This document shows, in pieces, positions 27,067 through 35,298 of a stretch of 64,000 nt of DNA; position 1 is the first letter of the stretch, and every line of letters starts with the position of its first letter. The notes beneath the pieces were generated by a model. The model made no database searches, had not been told where the DNA came from, and worked only from the letters and a program-made list of their open reading frames with translations. Source of the DNA: Pseudidiomarina aquimaris (GTDB lineage Bacteria; Pseudomonadota; Gammaproteobacteria; Enterobacterales; Alteromonadaceae); contig NZ_PIPT01000001.1 in assembly GCF_003987395.1 (NCBI RefSeq), forward strand, positions 62,001-126,000, given 5' to 3'. The position numbers and the translations under genes are program-made.

Positions 27067-28257
27067 ATGAGTGCTCTGCGACATGTCATTGCGTTAGTTT
27101 TGCTGGGGCTCTTGTGCGGTTGTGGCCAAGCCGAACCAGAGAACACGGCGCAGTCGACACCGTCAGATCCGAGACTTATGGCCAAAGCTGAAGCTCTAGT
27201 TTTTCAACATCATTACCAGCGCATGGTGAAGCGATTCGTTGATGAACAGGGGCGAGTTATCGATCACAGTGATGAGCGCCTGATTAGCACGTCAGAGGGA
27301 CAAAGTTACGCAATGTTATTTGCGTTAGTAGCTAACGATGAAGCACTGTTTGCTAAATTACTTGAGTGGACCGAGAATAATTTAGCCCAAGGCGACTTGA
27401 CCACTCACCTTCCGGCGTGGCTCTGGGGACGCACAAGTGACGGTCAGTGGCAGATACTCGATGATAACTCGGCAAGCGATGCTGATGTGATCCTCGCCTA
27501 CGCGCTACTGCAAGCCGGTGAGTTGTGGCAGGCTCCACGCTACCGTGCGTTAGGTGAACGTTTGGCATGGTTAATTTTGGCCCGAGAGGTTGAGCTTATA
27601 GGCTCTCATCACTGGCTGCTGCCAGGCTATTTTGGCTTTGTTGATCGTTCCGAGCAAACGGTTAAATTGAACCTGAGTTATTATGCATTGCCATTGCTAA
27701 AGTATTTCGCTAATGCGCTTGGTGCTGCGGAGTGGCAACAAGTCTACGAAAGCGCAACGACCTTGTTGAACTACCATCAGCAGGGTTTTGCCAGTGACTG
27801 GATCGTTCTTAAACACACCGGTGAGTTGGCCGAGCAACAACAAGCTGAAGCCGACTACGATGCCATACGCGTCTATTTTTGGTGGGCTTTAGCCGCACAG
27901 CATGACGCAAATGCAAAAGCACAACTGGCACGTTTTGTTGGTGTACCAACTGCAGTGGAAAACTTGGGGAGTATGGCGCAACATACGAATTGGTTAACCG
28001 GTGCTTATGCTGAACACGGGCCTATAGGTTTTTCGGCGGCGGTTTTACCGCTTCTTGAGCAGGTCGCTCCAGAGCTTGCTGCAGTCGAACGGCAAAGGGT
28101 CGCGGCAATGAACCCAGCAAGCTATGCAGACAATTACTACGACACTATGTTGCTCTTGTACGGTATTGGGGCCGATCAAGGTTGCTTAAACTTCAACGCT
28201 AGCGGCGAGTTAAAAACGGATTGGAATAATCCGGAGTGTGCCTATGTTTCTAACTAA
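27067..28257 (+). CDS. bcsZ: BcsZ, GH8 endo-1,4-glucanase
   Basis: 396 aa from ATG 27067, which has AGGGGTG at proper distance; the longer frame into bcsB is rejected. GH8 features: the acid Glu in ISTSEGQSYAML, WLWGRTSDGQW, DNSASDADVILAYALLQA, and the base Asp in EADYDAIRVYFWW. The N-terminus LLGLLCGCGQAE may be a lipobox, so the enzyme could be a lipoprotein, unlike soluble E. coli BcsZ. Trims or proofreads periplasmic cellulose. Confidence 0.92.
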   Translation: MSALRHVIALVLLGLLCGCGQAEPENTAQSTPSDPRLMAKAEALVFQHHYQRMVKRFVDEQGRVIDHSDERLISTSEGQSYAMLFALVANDEALFAKLLEWTENNLAQGDLTTHLPAWLWGRTSDGQWQILDDNSASDADVILAYALLQAGELWQAPRYRALGERLAWLILAREVELIGSHHWLLPGYFGFVDRSEQTVKLNLSYYALPLLKYFANALGAAEWQQVYESATTLLNYHQQGFASDWIVLKHTGELAEQQQAEADYDAIRVYFWWALAAQHDANAKAQLARFVGVPTAVENLGSMAQHTNWLTGAYAEHGPIGFSAAVLPLLEQVAPELAAVERQRVAAMNPASYADNYYDTMLLLYGIGADQGCLNFNASGELKTDWNNPECAYVSN

Positions 28258-30652
28258 ATCACTTACGCTTGCCTTTTTAGTCTGGCAGAACACGCAACCT
28301 GCCAGTCAAATTGACCAGGTCGACCAACGCCTGTATGAACGCTCTCGTAGTTTAGTCGAGGAGCGCTTGCAGCTGTGGAGTCATCGTAAACAGGACGTTG
28401 AGCTCGAAGAGGTTATGGCACAATTGATGCGCGTAGCTCCAGAGCATCCTCAATTACTTGAATTGGCGATTTATGCAGCACTTGCTGAGGAACGCATCGG
28501 CGATGTGCAACGCTTGTGGCGGCGGCTACAACGACAGGCGCCGCAGCATATTGCGACGCGTCGAGTCGCTGAACGAATGCAGCTATCGACGGCACAACAA
28601 CAAACCCTTTCGCAGGCTGAACTGTACTATTTTGCTGGGCGCTATGATGAGGCAGAGCAATTGCTTAACTCAGTGTATGCCACACCGCCGATAACGCTTA
28701 ATACTGCAATTCTTTATTGGGATGTTATTGGCAGTGCGCAGAGTCGCGTGCAAGCGATCGGCGGCCTACGTCAATTACAGGCGTGGTACCCTGAGGCGCC
28801 AGAGTTGGAGCTAGCAATTATCGGGCATCAAGTGGCGATTGATGCGGTTGAGCCAGAAGCTTTAGCGCGACTGACCGAGCTGAGTCTCAACCCAGTCTAT
28901 GGTGAACAAGCCTTAACCCTTTGGCTGCGAGCGTTTCCTAGCTTAACACCTAACGCTGCGACATTAAGAGAGGTAAACACACTCGCTGGTTATTATCCGC
29001 GGCATGCCGAAATTGCTCGTTATCGAAAACAATTAATTGCGCGACAGAATGAAGTTCAGCCCACGCAACAGCGTGTTGTCAATGCACAACCACAAGCTCC
29101 GGTGGAGCCTGAAGTTCCGGAGCTTCCCGATCCTTGGGCAGCATTTGATCGGGCGGTAGCTGCTGTAGAGGCTGGAGAGAACGCTAAAGCCGAAAGCGAA
29201 ATGCAGCAGTTAATCGACGAAAACAACTCCACCGACGCCCGCTTTGCCTACGCGCTGATCCTAGAAAAGCTCGACCGCGAGCCAGAAGCCTTGCGACTCG
29301 CTCGCCAAGTACTCGCCGAGGAGGAAGGTGATGGGGTTGTGGCCTTATTCGAGCGCTTAACCACAAGAGCAGCACAAGCCGAAGCGCAAGCCCAGGCAGA
29401 GGCTCAGGTTGAGGCTAGGATAGCGACAGCTGGCGTAGCGACGGAGGCAAATAGCAACGAGCTGTCGCAAGCTGAGCGTAACAAGGCCGAACGGTTTTTA
29501 TGGGTTGGCTACAACCTTGCTGACCGCGATAGCACGCCGGGCATTAGCTCATTAGAAGCGAAGACATGGATGCTACGTTACAGTTCAACCTTCGGTAGCG
29601 AACAAGAGGATCGTTGGTTTGTCCAGATCGAACCAACCAAACTTAACGCCGGTGCCGCCGATTTAAACGATAGTTACTGGCGTTCGCGGTTTGGCACCGG
29701 CTTGTTATGCGACGATAGCTGCCCAACAGGCCTGTGGCCTGAAGCGCAAGATAGCGGCGTGGCAGTAGGTGTCGGTATCGAGTGGCAAAATTGGCACGCC
29801 GACCTTGGTAGGTCACCGATCGGGTTTGCTGAGTCAAAATGGGTTGGCTCGCTCGGCTACGACGGTGATTTAGGAGAGTTTGGATGGGGGGCCGAAATTG
29901 AACGCAGAATCTTAACTTCGGCATTGGTTAACTTTGCTGGAGCACAGGACCCATACTCTGCTCGTGAATGGGGACCCGTTGTCGAAACGACACTGGGCGG
30001 CAGTTTGAACTGGGACCAGGGTACAGGCTGGGGTTGGTGGTCAAATTTCGGTGTAAGTCGCTACACAGGAACCAATGTAAAATCAAACCAGCGCTGGTAT
30101 GCCTACACGGGAGTCTATAAAACGTTTTATGACACCGAGGCCTTGGCTTTTGACAGTGGCCTGACAGCACTGGCATGGGGCTTTGATAACGATCAAAGTC
30201 AGACCACCTATGGACAAGGCGGTTATTACAGCCCTAAAAACTACTTTTCACTGAGCATACCGTTGAGTGTGTATGGGCGCCTCGGGCGTTTTGCCTATCA
30301 CGTGCGCGCATCGTTTGGACAATCCGAATCGCGCCTCCATGCTGCCGACTTCTTCCCAGAGCATCCTGAACTCCAGCAACAAGCGCTGGCTTTGACGGAG
30401 CAAACTGGTATCACGCCTGTGTTTGAGGGGGGCGAAGGAGGAGGCTTTGGCCGCAGCTTGAGCGCAACACTGGAGTATCAAGTGAGTAATCATTGGTATA
30501 TTGGTGCGAGTGCATTGCTGGAGCGTTCCGAATTCTATGATCCGAACAACTTTACCCTGTACTTGCGGTACGATTTCGGTGGTTCACGCCGCGCCCCTAA
30601 TCGACCGCCTTTTCCACCACAACGTTACGTGAGCGAGCCATGGTGGGAATAA
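28244..30652 (+). CDS. bcsC: BcsC, cellulose export porin with TPR scaffold (short form)
   Basis: About 802 aa from ATG 28244 (GGAG 7 bp upstream), against 1157 in E. coli. The N-terminal TPR region is much reduced and includes a Pro/Glu-rich linker (PVEPEVPELPDP) and an Ala/Gln/Glu repeat (AEAQAQAEAQVEA). The C-terminal 350 residues are the BCSC_C beta-barrel, ending YLRYDFGG plus a tail. It spans the outer membrane and lets cellulose out. Overlaps bcsZ by 14 bp and DUF924 by 13 bp. Confidence 0.9.
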   Translation: MFLTKSLTLAFLVWQNTQPASQIDQVDQRLYERSRSLVEERLQLWSHRKQDVELEEVMAQLMRVAPEHPQLLELAIYAALAEERIGDVQRLWRRLQRQAPQHIATRRVAERMQLSTAQQQTLSQAELYYFAGRYDEAEQLLNSVYATPPITLNTAILYWDVIGSAQSRVQAIGGLRQLQAWYPEAPELELAIIGHQVAIDAVEPEALARLTELSLNPVYGEQALTLWLRAFPSLTPNAATLREVNTLAGYYPRHAEIARYRKQLIARQNEVQPTQQRVVNAQPQAPVEPEVPELPDPWAAFDRAVAAVEAGENAKAESEMQQLIDENNSTDARFAYALILEKLDREPEALRLARQVLAEEEGDGVVALFERLTTRAAQAEAQAQAEAQVEARIATAGVATEANSNELSQAERNKAERFLWVGYNLADRDSTPGISSLEAKTWMLRYSSTFGSEQEDRWFVQIEPTKLNAGAADLNDSYWRSRFGTGLLCDDSCPTGLWPEAQDSGVAVGVGIEWQNWHADLGRSPIGFAESKWVGSLGYDGDLGEFGWGAEIERRILTSALVNFAGAQDPYSAREWGPVVETTLGGSLNWDQGTGWGWWSNFGVSRYTGTNVKSNQRWYAYTGVYKTFYDTEALAFDSGLTALAWGFDNDQSQTTYGQGGYYSPKNYFSLSIPLSVYGRLGRFAYHVRASFGQSESRLHAADFFPEHPELQQQALALTEQTGITPVFEGGEGGGFGRSLSATLEYQVSNHWYIGASALLERSEFYDPNNFTLYLRYDFGGSRRAPNRPPFPPQRYVSEPWWE

Positions 30653-31224
30653 AAGAAAGCGAAAGCCCAAAAGCGGTCTTAGAATTTTGGTTTCAAGAGC
30701 TTTTACCGCAGGACTGGTTCAAAAAGAGCGAGGCATTGGACCAAGCAATCAACAAGCGTTTCAATAAGGTGTTGAAGGCATGTGCTGCGGGCGAGTGCTG
30801 GGAGTGGCGCCGCCCAGATGCGGCGGGGCCGGGCACCGATGGACTTGGTCGACTTGCTGAAATCTTGGTACTCGATCAATTTTCACGCAATATCTATCGC
30901 GATGACGCTCGTGCATTCGCGCAAGACCCATTAGCGCTGGGGCTCGCGCAAGAAGCGGTGGCAGGGGGCGTTGATAAATCGATGAATGCTTCGCAGCGCG
31001 CGTTTTTGTATATGCCGTACATGCATAGCGAGTCCCTGCTGGTGCACGATGAAGCCATGCGCCTATTTAACCAACCGGGACTCGAAACCAACTACGAATT
31101 CGAAATCAAACACCGTGAAATTCTCGAACGTTTTGGCCGCTATCCGCATCGTAACAAAGCTCTCGGGCGCGCTTCTACACCCGCGGAGCTAGAGTTTTTA
31201 AGCCAACCCGGCTCCAGCTTCTAA
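30640..31224 (+). CDS. DUF924 family protein
   Basis: 194 aa all-helical protein with the family motifs EFWFQELLPQDWFKK, VLDQFSRNIYRD and FLYMPYMHSESL, ending in KHREILERFGRYPHRN. DUF924 proteins have a TPR-like fold and no established function. The start overlaps the end of bcsC, so it may be read through from the cellulose operon. Confidence 0.88.
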   Translation: MVGIKESESPKAVLEFWFQELLPQDWFKKSEALDQAINKRFNKVLKACAAGECWEWRRPDAAGPGTDGLGRLAEILVLDQFSRNIYRDDARAFAQDPLALGLAQEAVAGGVDKSMNASQRAFLYMPYMHSESLLVHDEAMRLFNQPGLETNYEFEIKHREILERFGRYPHRNKALGRASTPAELEFLSQPGSSF

Positions 31225-31250
31225 CTAAGAAATTACTGTAGCCCGATGTA

Positions 31251-31265
31251 ATGGTCTCCTCCAAC
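31251..31265 (+). repeat. IS left subterminal inverted repeat
   Basis: ATGGTCTCCTCCAAC, exact reverse complement of the right repeat. Located 5 bp inside the inferred left end. Confidence 0.93.
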
Positions 31266-31326
31266 AATACGGCATCGCAATGTGCCAAAATGATACGTGA
31301 TCATTTACATGCTGGAGGAGACACAG

Positions 31327-32358
31327 GTGAGTATTGTAACCAGAATCGGACTGGATTTGGCAAAAGATGTTTTTCAGGTGCATGCGGTTGATGCACAGGA
31401 TGAAAAAGTTACCAACAAGCAGCTCAAGCGTAAAGATTTGCTGCAATGGTTTGCCAAGTTAGAGCGCAGTGACGATTGTCTGGTCGCGATGGAAGCCTGT
31501 GGTAGCAGTCATCACTGGCGCCGTGAGTTAGAGAAGTTGGGGTATCGCACGATGGCGATCCCACCGGCGTACGTAAAGCCGTATGTGCGGACGAACAAGA
31601 ACGACGCCAATGACGCACGAGCGATTTGTGAAGCAGCGAGCCGGCCTGGCATGCCAACAGTACGATTAAAAACAGTGGCTGAGCAAGACGCAATGATGCT
31701 GATAAAGCAACGCGATGGCCTCGTCAGAGAGCGTACGCGACAAGTGAACCGCATTCGTGGACAGCTGAGCGAGTACGGCATTTTCATCGGCCAAGGCATT
31801 AATACGCTACGCCGTAAGTTGCCGGAGATTTTGGAAGATGCGGACAACGGCCTAGAAACGCTAGGGCGTTCATTGGTGCAGCTGTCGTACGATTATATCG
31901 TGGGCATTGATGCGCAGATTGAATTGTACGAGAACAAGATAAAAGAGTTAGCACGCAGCAGTGCGCAAGCACAACGCTTGCAAACAGCACCGGGCATTGG
32001 CCCGATAACAGCGATGACGCTCATCGCGCAGCTTGGCGATATGAAACAGTTTGCGCACGCTAGAAGCGCTTCAGAGTACTTAGGTGTGGTGCCTCGGCAG
32101 TTTAGTAGTGGCGGCAAAACGATGCTTGGCGGTATAAGTAAACGCGGCAATAGTCAGTTAAGAAGCTTACTGATTCACGGTGCTCGCTCGGTGATACGAG
32201 TGGCCAAGAATAAAGATGATAAGTTCAGCCGCTGGGCGGTCAGCGTGGCAGAGCGTCGTGGCAACAATGTTGCCGCTGTGGCGGTTGCGAACAAACTATT
32301 GCGCATCGTTTGGGCGATGCAAACCAAAGAGCAAGAGTATCGCGCGATGGCTGCGTAA
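31327..32358 (+). CDS. IS110/IS1111 transposase (DEDD)
   Basis: About 343 aa from GTG 31327, chosen because GGAGGAG lies 6 bp upstream and the protein then begins VSIVTRIGLDLAKDVFQVH as in relatives. RuvC-like DEDD residues: D in GLDLAKD, E in AMEACGSSHHW, DD in KNDANDARAI. The C-terminal transposase_20 domain has PGIGPITAMTLIAQLGD and the catalytic serine region FSSGGKTMLGGISKRGN. The frame is intact. Such enzymes recombine DNA guided by a bridge RNA. Confidence 0.93.
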   Translation: MSIVTRIGLDLAKDVFQVHAVDAQDEKVTNKQLKRKDLLQWFAKLERSDDCLVAMEACGSSHHWRRELEKLGYRTMAIPPAYVKPYVRTNKNDANDARAICEAASRPGMPTVRLKTVAEQDAMMLIKQRDGLVRERTRQVNRIRGQLSEYGIFIGQGINTLRRKLPEILEDADNGLETLGRSLVQLSYDYIVGIDAQIELYENKIKELARSSAQAQRLQTAPGIGPITAMTLIAQLGDMKQFAHARSASEYLGVVPRQFSSGGKTMLGGISKRGNSQLRSLLIHGARSVIRVAKNKDDKFSRWAVSVAERRGNNVAAVAVANKLLRIVWAMQTKEQEYRAMAA

Positions 32359-32620
32359 GCTAGCGCATCTTTTTAATAGAGTCACCCGAAAGAACGACGT
32401 AAGAGCTACAACAACGATTGTGAATTAAAACTGATGGTAAACGAGTCATCCTGCATGGCGTGAGACCGATGAACTGCAGTCATTGAATGACGTTAGCCCG
32501 ATAGGCCACACCATGCGCGGATTACATCAAGGCCCCACAATGAGCTAGAAGTGAATACATTGTGACTCGAGGCCGAATATACGAACGCAACTTCGCTTAC
32601 GACCGGTTTTAACTTGCAAA
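32359..32620 (+). ncRNA. candidate bridge RNA (seekRNA) of the IS
   Basis: Four guide-like segments lie in order in this tail. AACTGC (32472-32477) is antisense to the right target flank. TAGCCCG(AT) (32494-32502) is sense to the left flank. ATTACATC (32521-32528) is antisense to the left IS end. ATATACG (32577-32583) is sense to the right IS end. Each pair surrounds a hairpin: GTCAT/ATGAC (32479-32491), and GGCC-CACAATG/CATTGTG-GGCC within 32531-32574. Both 5' guides end in CA and both 3' guides in CGA at the core position. This is the two-loop architecture of IS110 bridge RNAs. RNA ends are not known. Confidence 0.75.
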
Positions 32621-32635
32621 GTTGGAGGAGACCAT
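32621..32635 (-). repeat. IS right subterminal inverted repeat
   Basis: GTTGGAGGAGACCAT, exact reverse complement of the left repeat, 5 bp inside the inferred right end. Confidence 0.93.
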
Positions 32636-32640
32636 ATACG

Positions 32641-32655
32641 CAGTTTTACTGCGGG
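32641..32655. other. right half of the interrupted hairpin target
   Basis: CAGT-TTT-ACTGCGGG; joined to CCCG at 31242-31245 it forms an 8-bp perfect stem. The IS split the 5' arm of the hairpin after its fourth base. The original hairpin lay about 17 bp after the DUF924 stop and may have been its 3' end structure. Confidence 0.75.
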
Positions 32656-32714
32656 GCAAGCCTAGCGCCAATAAAAATGGCAAGAATTTGAAAGATACTG
32701 GTTGGGAGAAACGA

Positions 32715-33413
32715 ATGGATATTAAGTTGTACGAAGGACTGATGTTACTTGCGCTCAACGAAGAGAAAGGCACCATGAGTGGCGCTTACATTGAGTATAG
32801 CGTGGCGGCGGCAGTGCTAGCAGAGTTACTGCTGTTAAAGCGGATTCAGGTGGATCGGGACGATAAAGATAAGGTCGACGTGGTTGATGACTCGCCAACA
32901 GGCGACAAGGTGCTCGATGAAGCATTAGAAAAAATTAGCAAAGCTAAGCGTCGACGTAAGCTCAAGGACTGGGTCTCAAGTATCGGTCATATCAAAGATT
33001 TAAAGCATAAGGTCGCTGAACAGCTTGTTAAAGACGGTATTATCGAAATTGAGAAGAAAAAAGTTCTTTGGCTGTTTACGCAAAAAGTCTATCCCGAAGT
33101 CAATCCACAGCCAGAACAACATTTGCGTCATGAAATGCGCCGTTTAGTGCTGGATCGTCCGTTGGAAATCGATCCGCGCATAGCGCTTATGGTGTCGCTT
33201 GCGCAGAGCGCACGGTTGCTTGAGCAGGTGTTTAGCAAAGAGGAATTGAATTCGAGCAAGAAGCGCATCGAAAACATCGCCAAAGGCGAAGAGTTAGGTG
33301 CTATAGCGAAAGAAGTAGTTGCCGCGGTTGAAGTCGCGGTGATGATTGCCGTGATGATGCCTGCTATCACCGCCGCCACAACCGCGTCGTCAGCTAGCAC
33401 ACCCAGCTGCTGA
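32715..33413 (+). CDS. GOLPH3/Vps74 (GPP34) family protein
   Basis: 232 aa from ATG 32715 (GGGAG 7 bp upstream). The start LYEGLMLLALNEEKGTM and the alternating helices (AAAVLAELLLLKRIQVD, VLDEALEKISKAKRRRKLKDWV, VAEQLVKDGIIEIEKKKVLWLF) match GPP34, known from eukaryotic Golgi phosphoprotein 3, which binds phosphoinositides. The C-terminus is an Ala/Val/Thr-rich hydrophobic stretch. Bacterial members are uncharacterised. The IS lies directly upstream and may have displaced its promoter. Confidence 0.83.
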   Translation: MDIKLYEGLMLLALNEEKGTMSGAYIEYSVAAAVLAELLLLKRIQVDRDDKDKVDVVDDSPTGDKVLDEALEKISKAKRRRKLKDWVSSIGHIKDLKHKVAEQLVKDGIIEIEKKKVLWLFTQKVYPEVNPQPEQHLRHEMRRLVLDRPLEIDPRIALMVSLAQSARLLEQVFSKEELNSSKKRIENIAKGEELGAIAKEVVAAVEVAVMIAVMMPAITAATTASSASTPSC

Positions 33414-33507
33414 TTCTATGATGAACCTTTAGCTGAAGCAAATTTGCCTTAATCAGATACGCTGTTATATTAACCCTATGTTATTTAAATGTGTGTAAAA
33501 AATCACA

Positions 33508-35298
33508 ATGAAAAGTAAGCTTTTTCGCAGTTTAGAGTGGTACCACTGGGTTGTCGTCGTTTTGTCACTCGCATTGACACTGTCAGCGTGGCATATCACT
33601 CGCACGCAGGCGTACGAGAAGTCTGAAGCGTTGTTCAAGTTTCAGTCGGGTCAAGTAATAGATCTTCTTGTAGAACGTATGGCCAAGTATGAAGAGGCTT
33701 TGCGTGCCGGCGTGGCGATGCTCAAGGTTATGCCGCCTGAAATGAGTCGGGCTGAGTGGAAAGAGTTTGCGGCGACGTTAAATGTTGAAGAACGGTTTCC
33801 CGGTATCAATGGTATCGGCGTGATTCATTTTGTCCCCTCCAGTAAGAAAGCTGCATTTCTTGCTTGGCAGCGTAGTTCAATGCCTAACTTTGTAATCTTT
33901 CCAGCTCACGATAAGAACGAATTTTGGCCAATCTCGTATATCGAACCTATACAGACCAACTTTAAAGCTGTGGGTTTAGATATGGCTCACGAACAGAATC
34001 GATATAACGCAGCCACCAAAGCGAGAGACGAACGAAGTGCCCAAATAACCGGCCCAATAAATTTAGTTCAAGACGACCAACAAACACCTGGTTTTCTTTT
34101 TTACGTGCCGTGGTATACCGACGAAATACCTTCAACTTACGGTGACGAGTCGAGCAATCTAGCGGGCTTAGTTTATGCTCCTTTTATTGTAAACAAATTG
34201 ATGGGTGGAGCACTGAGCAATGTTAATGATCTCATCAACTTTACCATCCGAGACCAAAACACCTTGCTATTTGAAGATGTTGGGCGAGATACGGATGAGT
34301 ATCAGCCGATGTTTGCAGAGACTCGCGAGGTGGGAATGTACGGACGTATTTGGACGTTCGAATTAGAGACTTCACGGGCATTTGCTGAGCAAGTTGAAAC
34401 TGTTGAGCCTACAGTTATTCTCGTCACTGGTATTGTGATAGATATCTTACTGATCACTTTATTTTTAACACTTTCGCAAACAAAGCAGCGCGCTACCCAA
34501 CTAGCGCAGAAAGCAACACGAAGACTTAACGAAAGACGAACCGAACTGGAACTAGCGAAAGCAGAATTAATTAAACAAAATGAAGAACTAATCGAGGCAA
34601 ATAAGGAGTTAGATCGGTTTGCCTTCGTGGCGTCGCACGACTTGAAAGCACCACTACGCGGCATCGCACAATTAAGCGAATGGATTGAAGATGAGACGCA
34701 AGGAACACTTTCAGAGGACGCTGAAAAATACTTGAAGCTTCTAAAAAGTCGAATTTTACGATTAGAACGCCTCTTAAACGCGCTCTTGCAATACTCACGA
34801 GTTGATAAAAAGGGTCAACCTTTCGAGTCTATCGACTTTCCTGATTTTGTTAGTGAATTATTTAGTCTAAATGCACACCCGCAAGGTTTTGAGCTACAGT
34901 TGCAAGAGAATGTCCAAGAAGTCACGACAGACAAGGAAGCTCTGGGACGAGTACTTGGTAACGTTATGAATAATGCGGTAAAGCACCATCATCGTGACAG
35001 TGGCGTGATAACCGTTACAAGTCGATGGCTTAATGGTGCGCTTGAAATTCAGATCGCGGATGATGGCCCAGGCATTCCTGTGAAATACCAAGGTCGTGTG
35101 TTCGAGCTTTTTCATACGCTAAAACCGCGCGATGAAGTTGAGGGAAGTGGATTGGGCCTTGCGATCGTTAAAAAGATAATAGAGAAAATGGGTGGTAGTT
35201 ATCGCTTAGAAACGAATTTGTCTGGCGGATTGACGTTCGTTATTGTTTGGCCCATAAGCGAAAAGTCGGAAGTGTATAGTGGTGAGGGAGCATTATGA
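33508..35298 (+). CDS. CHASE-domain sensor histidine kinase
   Basis: 596 aa. Membrane helix about 12-30, periplasmic CHASE sensor (about 70-280), second helix about 308-330, coiled coil, then HisKA with phospho-acceptor H377 in VASHDLKAPLRG and an HATPase with NVMNNAVKHH, DDGPGIP and GSGLGLAIV. It senses an external small molecule and should phosphorylate a receiver, most simply that of the next gene, which it overlaps by 4 bp. Confidence 0.9.
   Translation: MKSKLFRSLEWYHWVVVVLSLALTLSAWHITRTQAYEKSEALFKFQSGQVIDLLVERMAKYEEALRAGVAMLKVMPPEMSRAEWKEFAATLNVEERFPGINGIGVIHFVPSSKKAAFLAWQRSSMPNFVIFPAHDKNEFWPISYIEPIQTNFKAVGLDMAHEQNRYNAATKARDERSAQITGPINLVQDDQQTPGFLFYVPWYTDEIPSTYGDESSNLAGLVYAPFIVNKLMGGALSNVNDLINFTIRDQNTLLFEDVGRDTDEYQPMFAETREVGMYGRIWTFELETSRAFAEQVETVEPTVILVTGIVIDILLITLFLTLSQTKQRATQLAQKATRRLNERRTELELAKAELIKQNEELIEANKELDRFAFVASHDLKAPLRGIAQLSEWIEDETQGTLSEDAEKYLKLLKSRILRLERLLNALLQYSRVDKKGQPFESIDFPDFVSELFSLNAHPQGFELQLQENVQEVTTDKEALGRVLGNVMNNAVKHHHRDSGVITVTSRWLNGALEIQIADDGPGIPVKYQGRVFELFHTLKPRDEVEGSGLGLAIVKKIIEKMGGSYRLETNLSGGLTFVIVWPISEKSEVYSGEGAL

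Larger units (their letters stand above)
31246..32640 (+). mobile_element. IS110 family, IS1111-group insertion sequence (complete)
   Basis: A 1395-bp element with one DEDD transposase, 15-bp perfect subterminal inverted repeats (31251-31265, 32621-32635) set 5 bp inside each end, and a 262-bp noncoding 3' tail, as in the IS1111 group. The ends were set by a CG core found at both junctions (31244-31245 and 32639-32640). Deleting the interval rejoins CCCG to CAGTTTTACTGCGGG, restoring a perfect 8-bp stem with a TTT loop, a stem-loop target as known for IS1111 relatives. It sits between the DUF924 gene and the GPP34 gene and may cut read-through. Confidence 0.88.
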
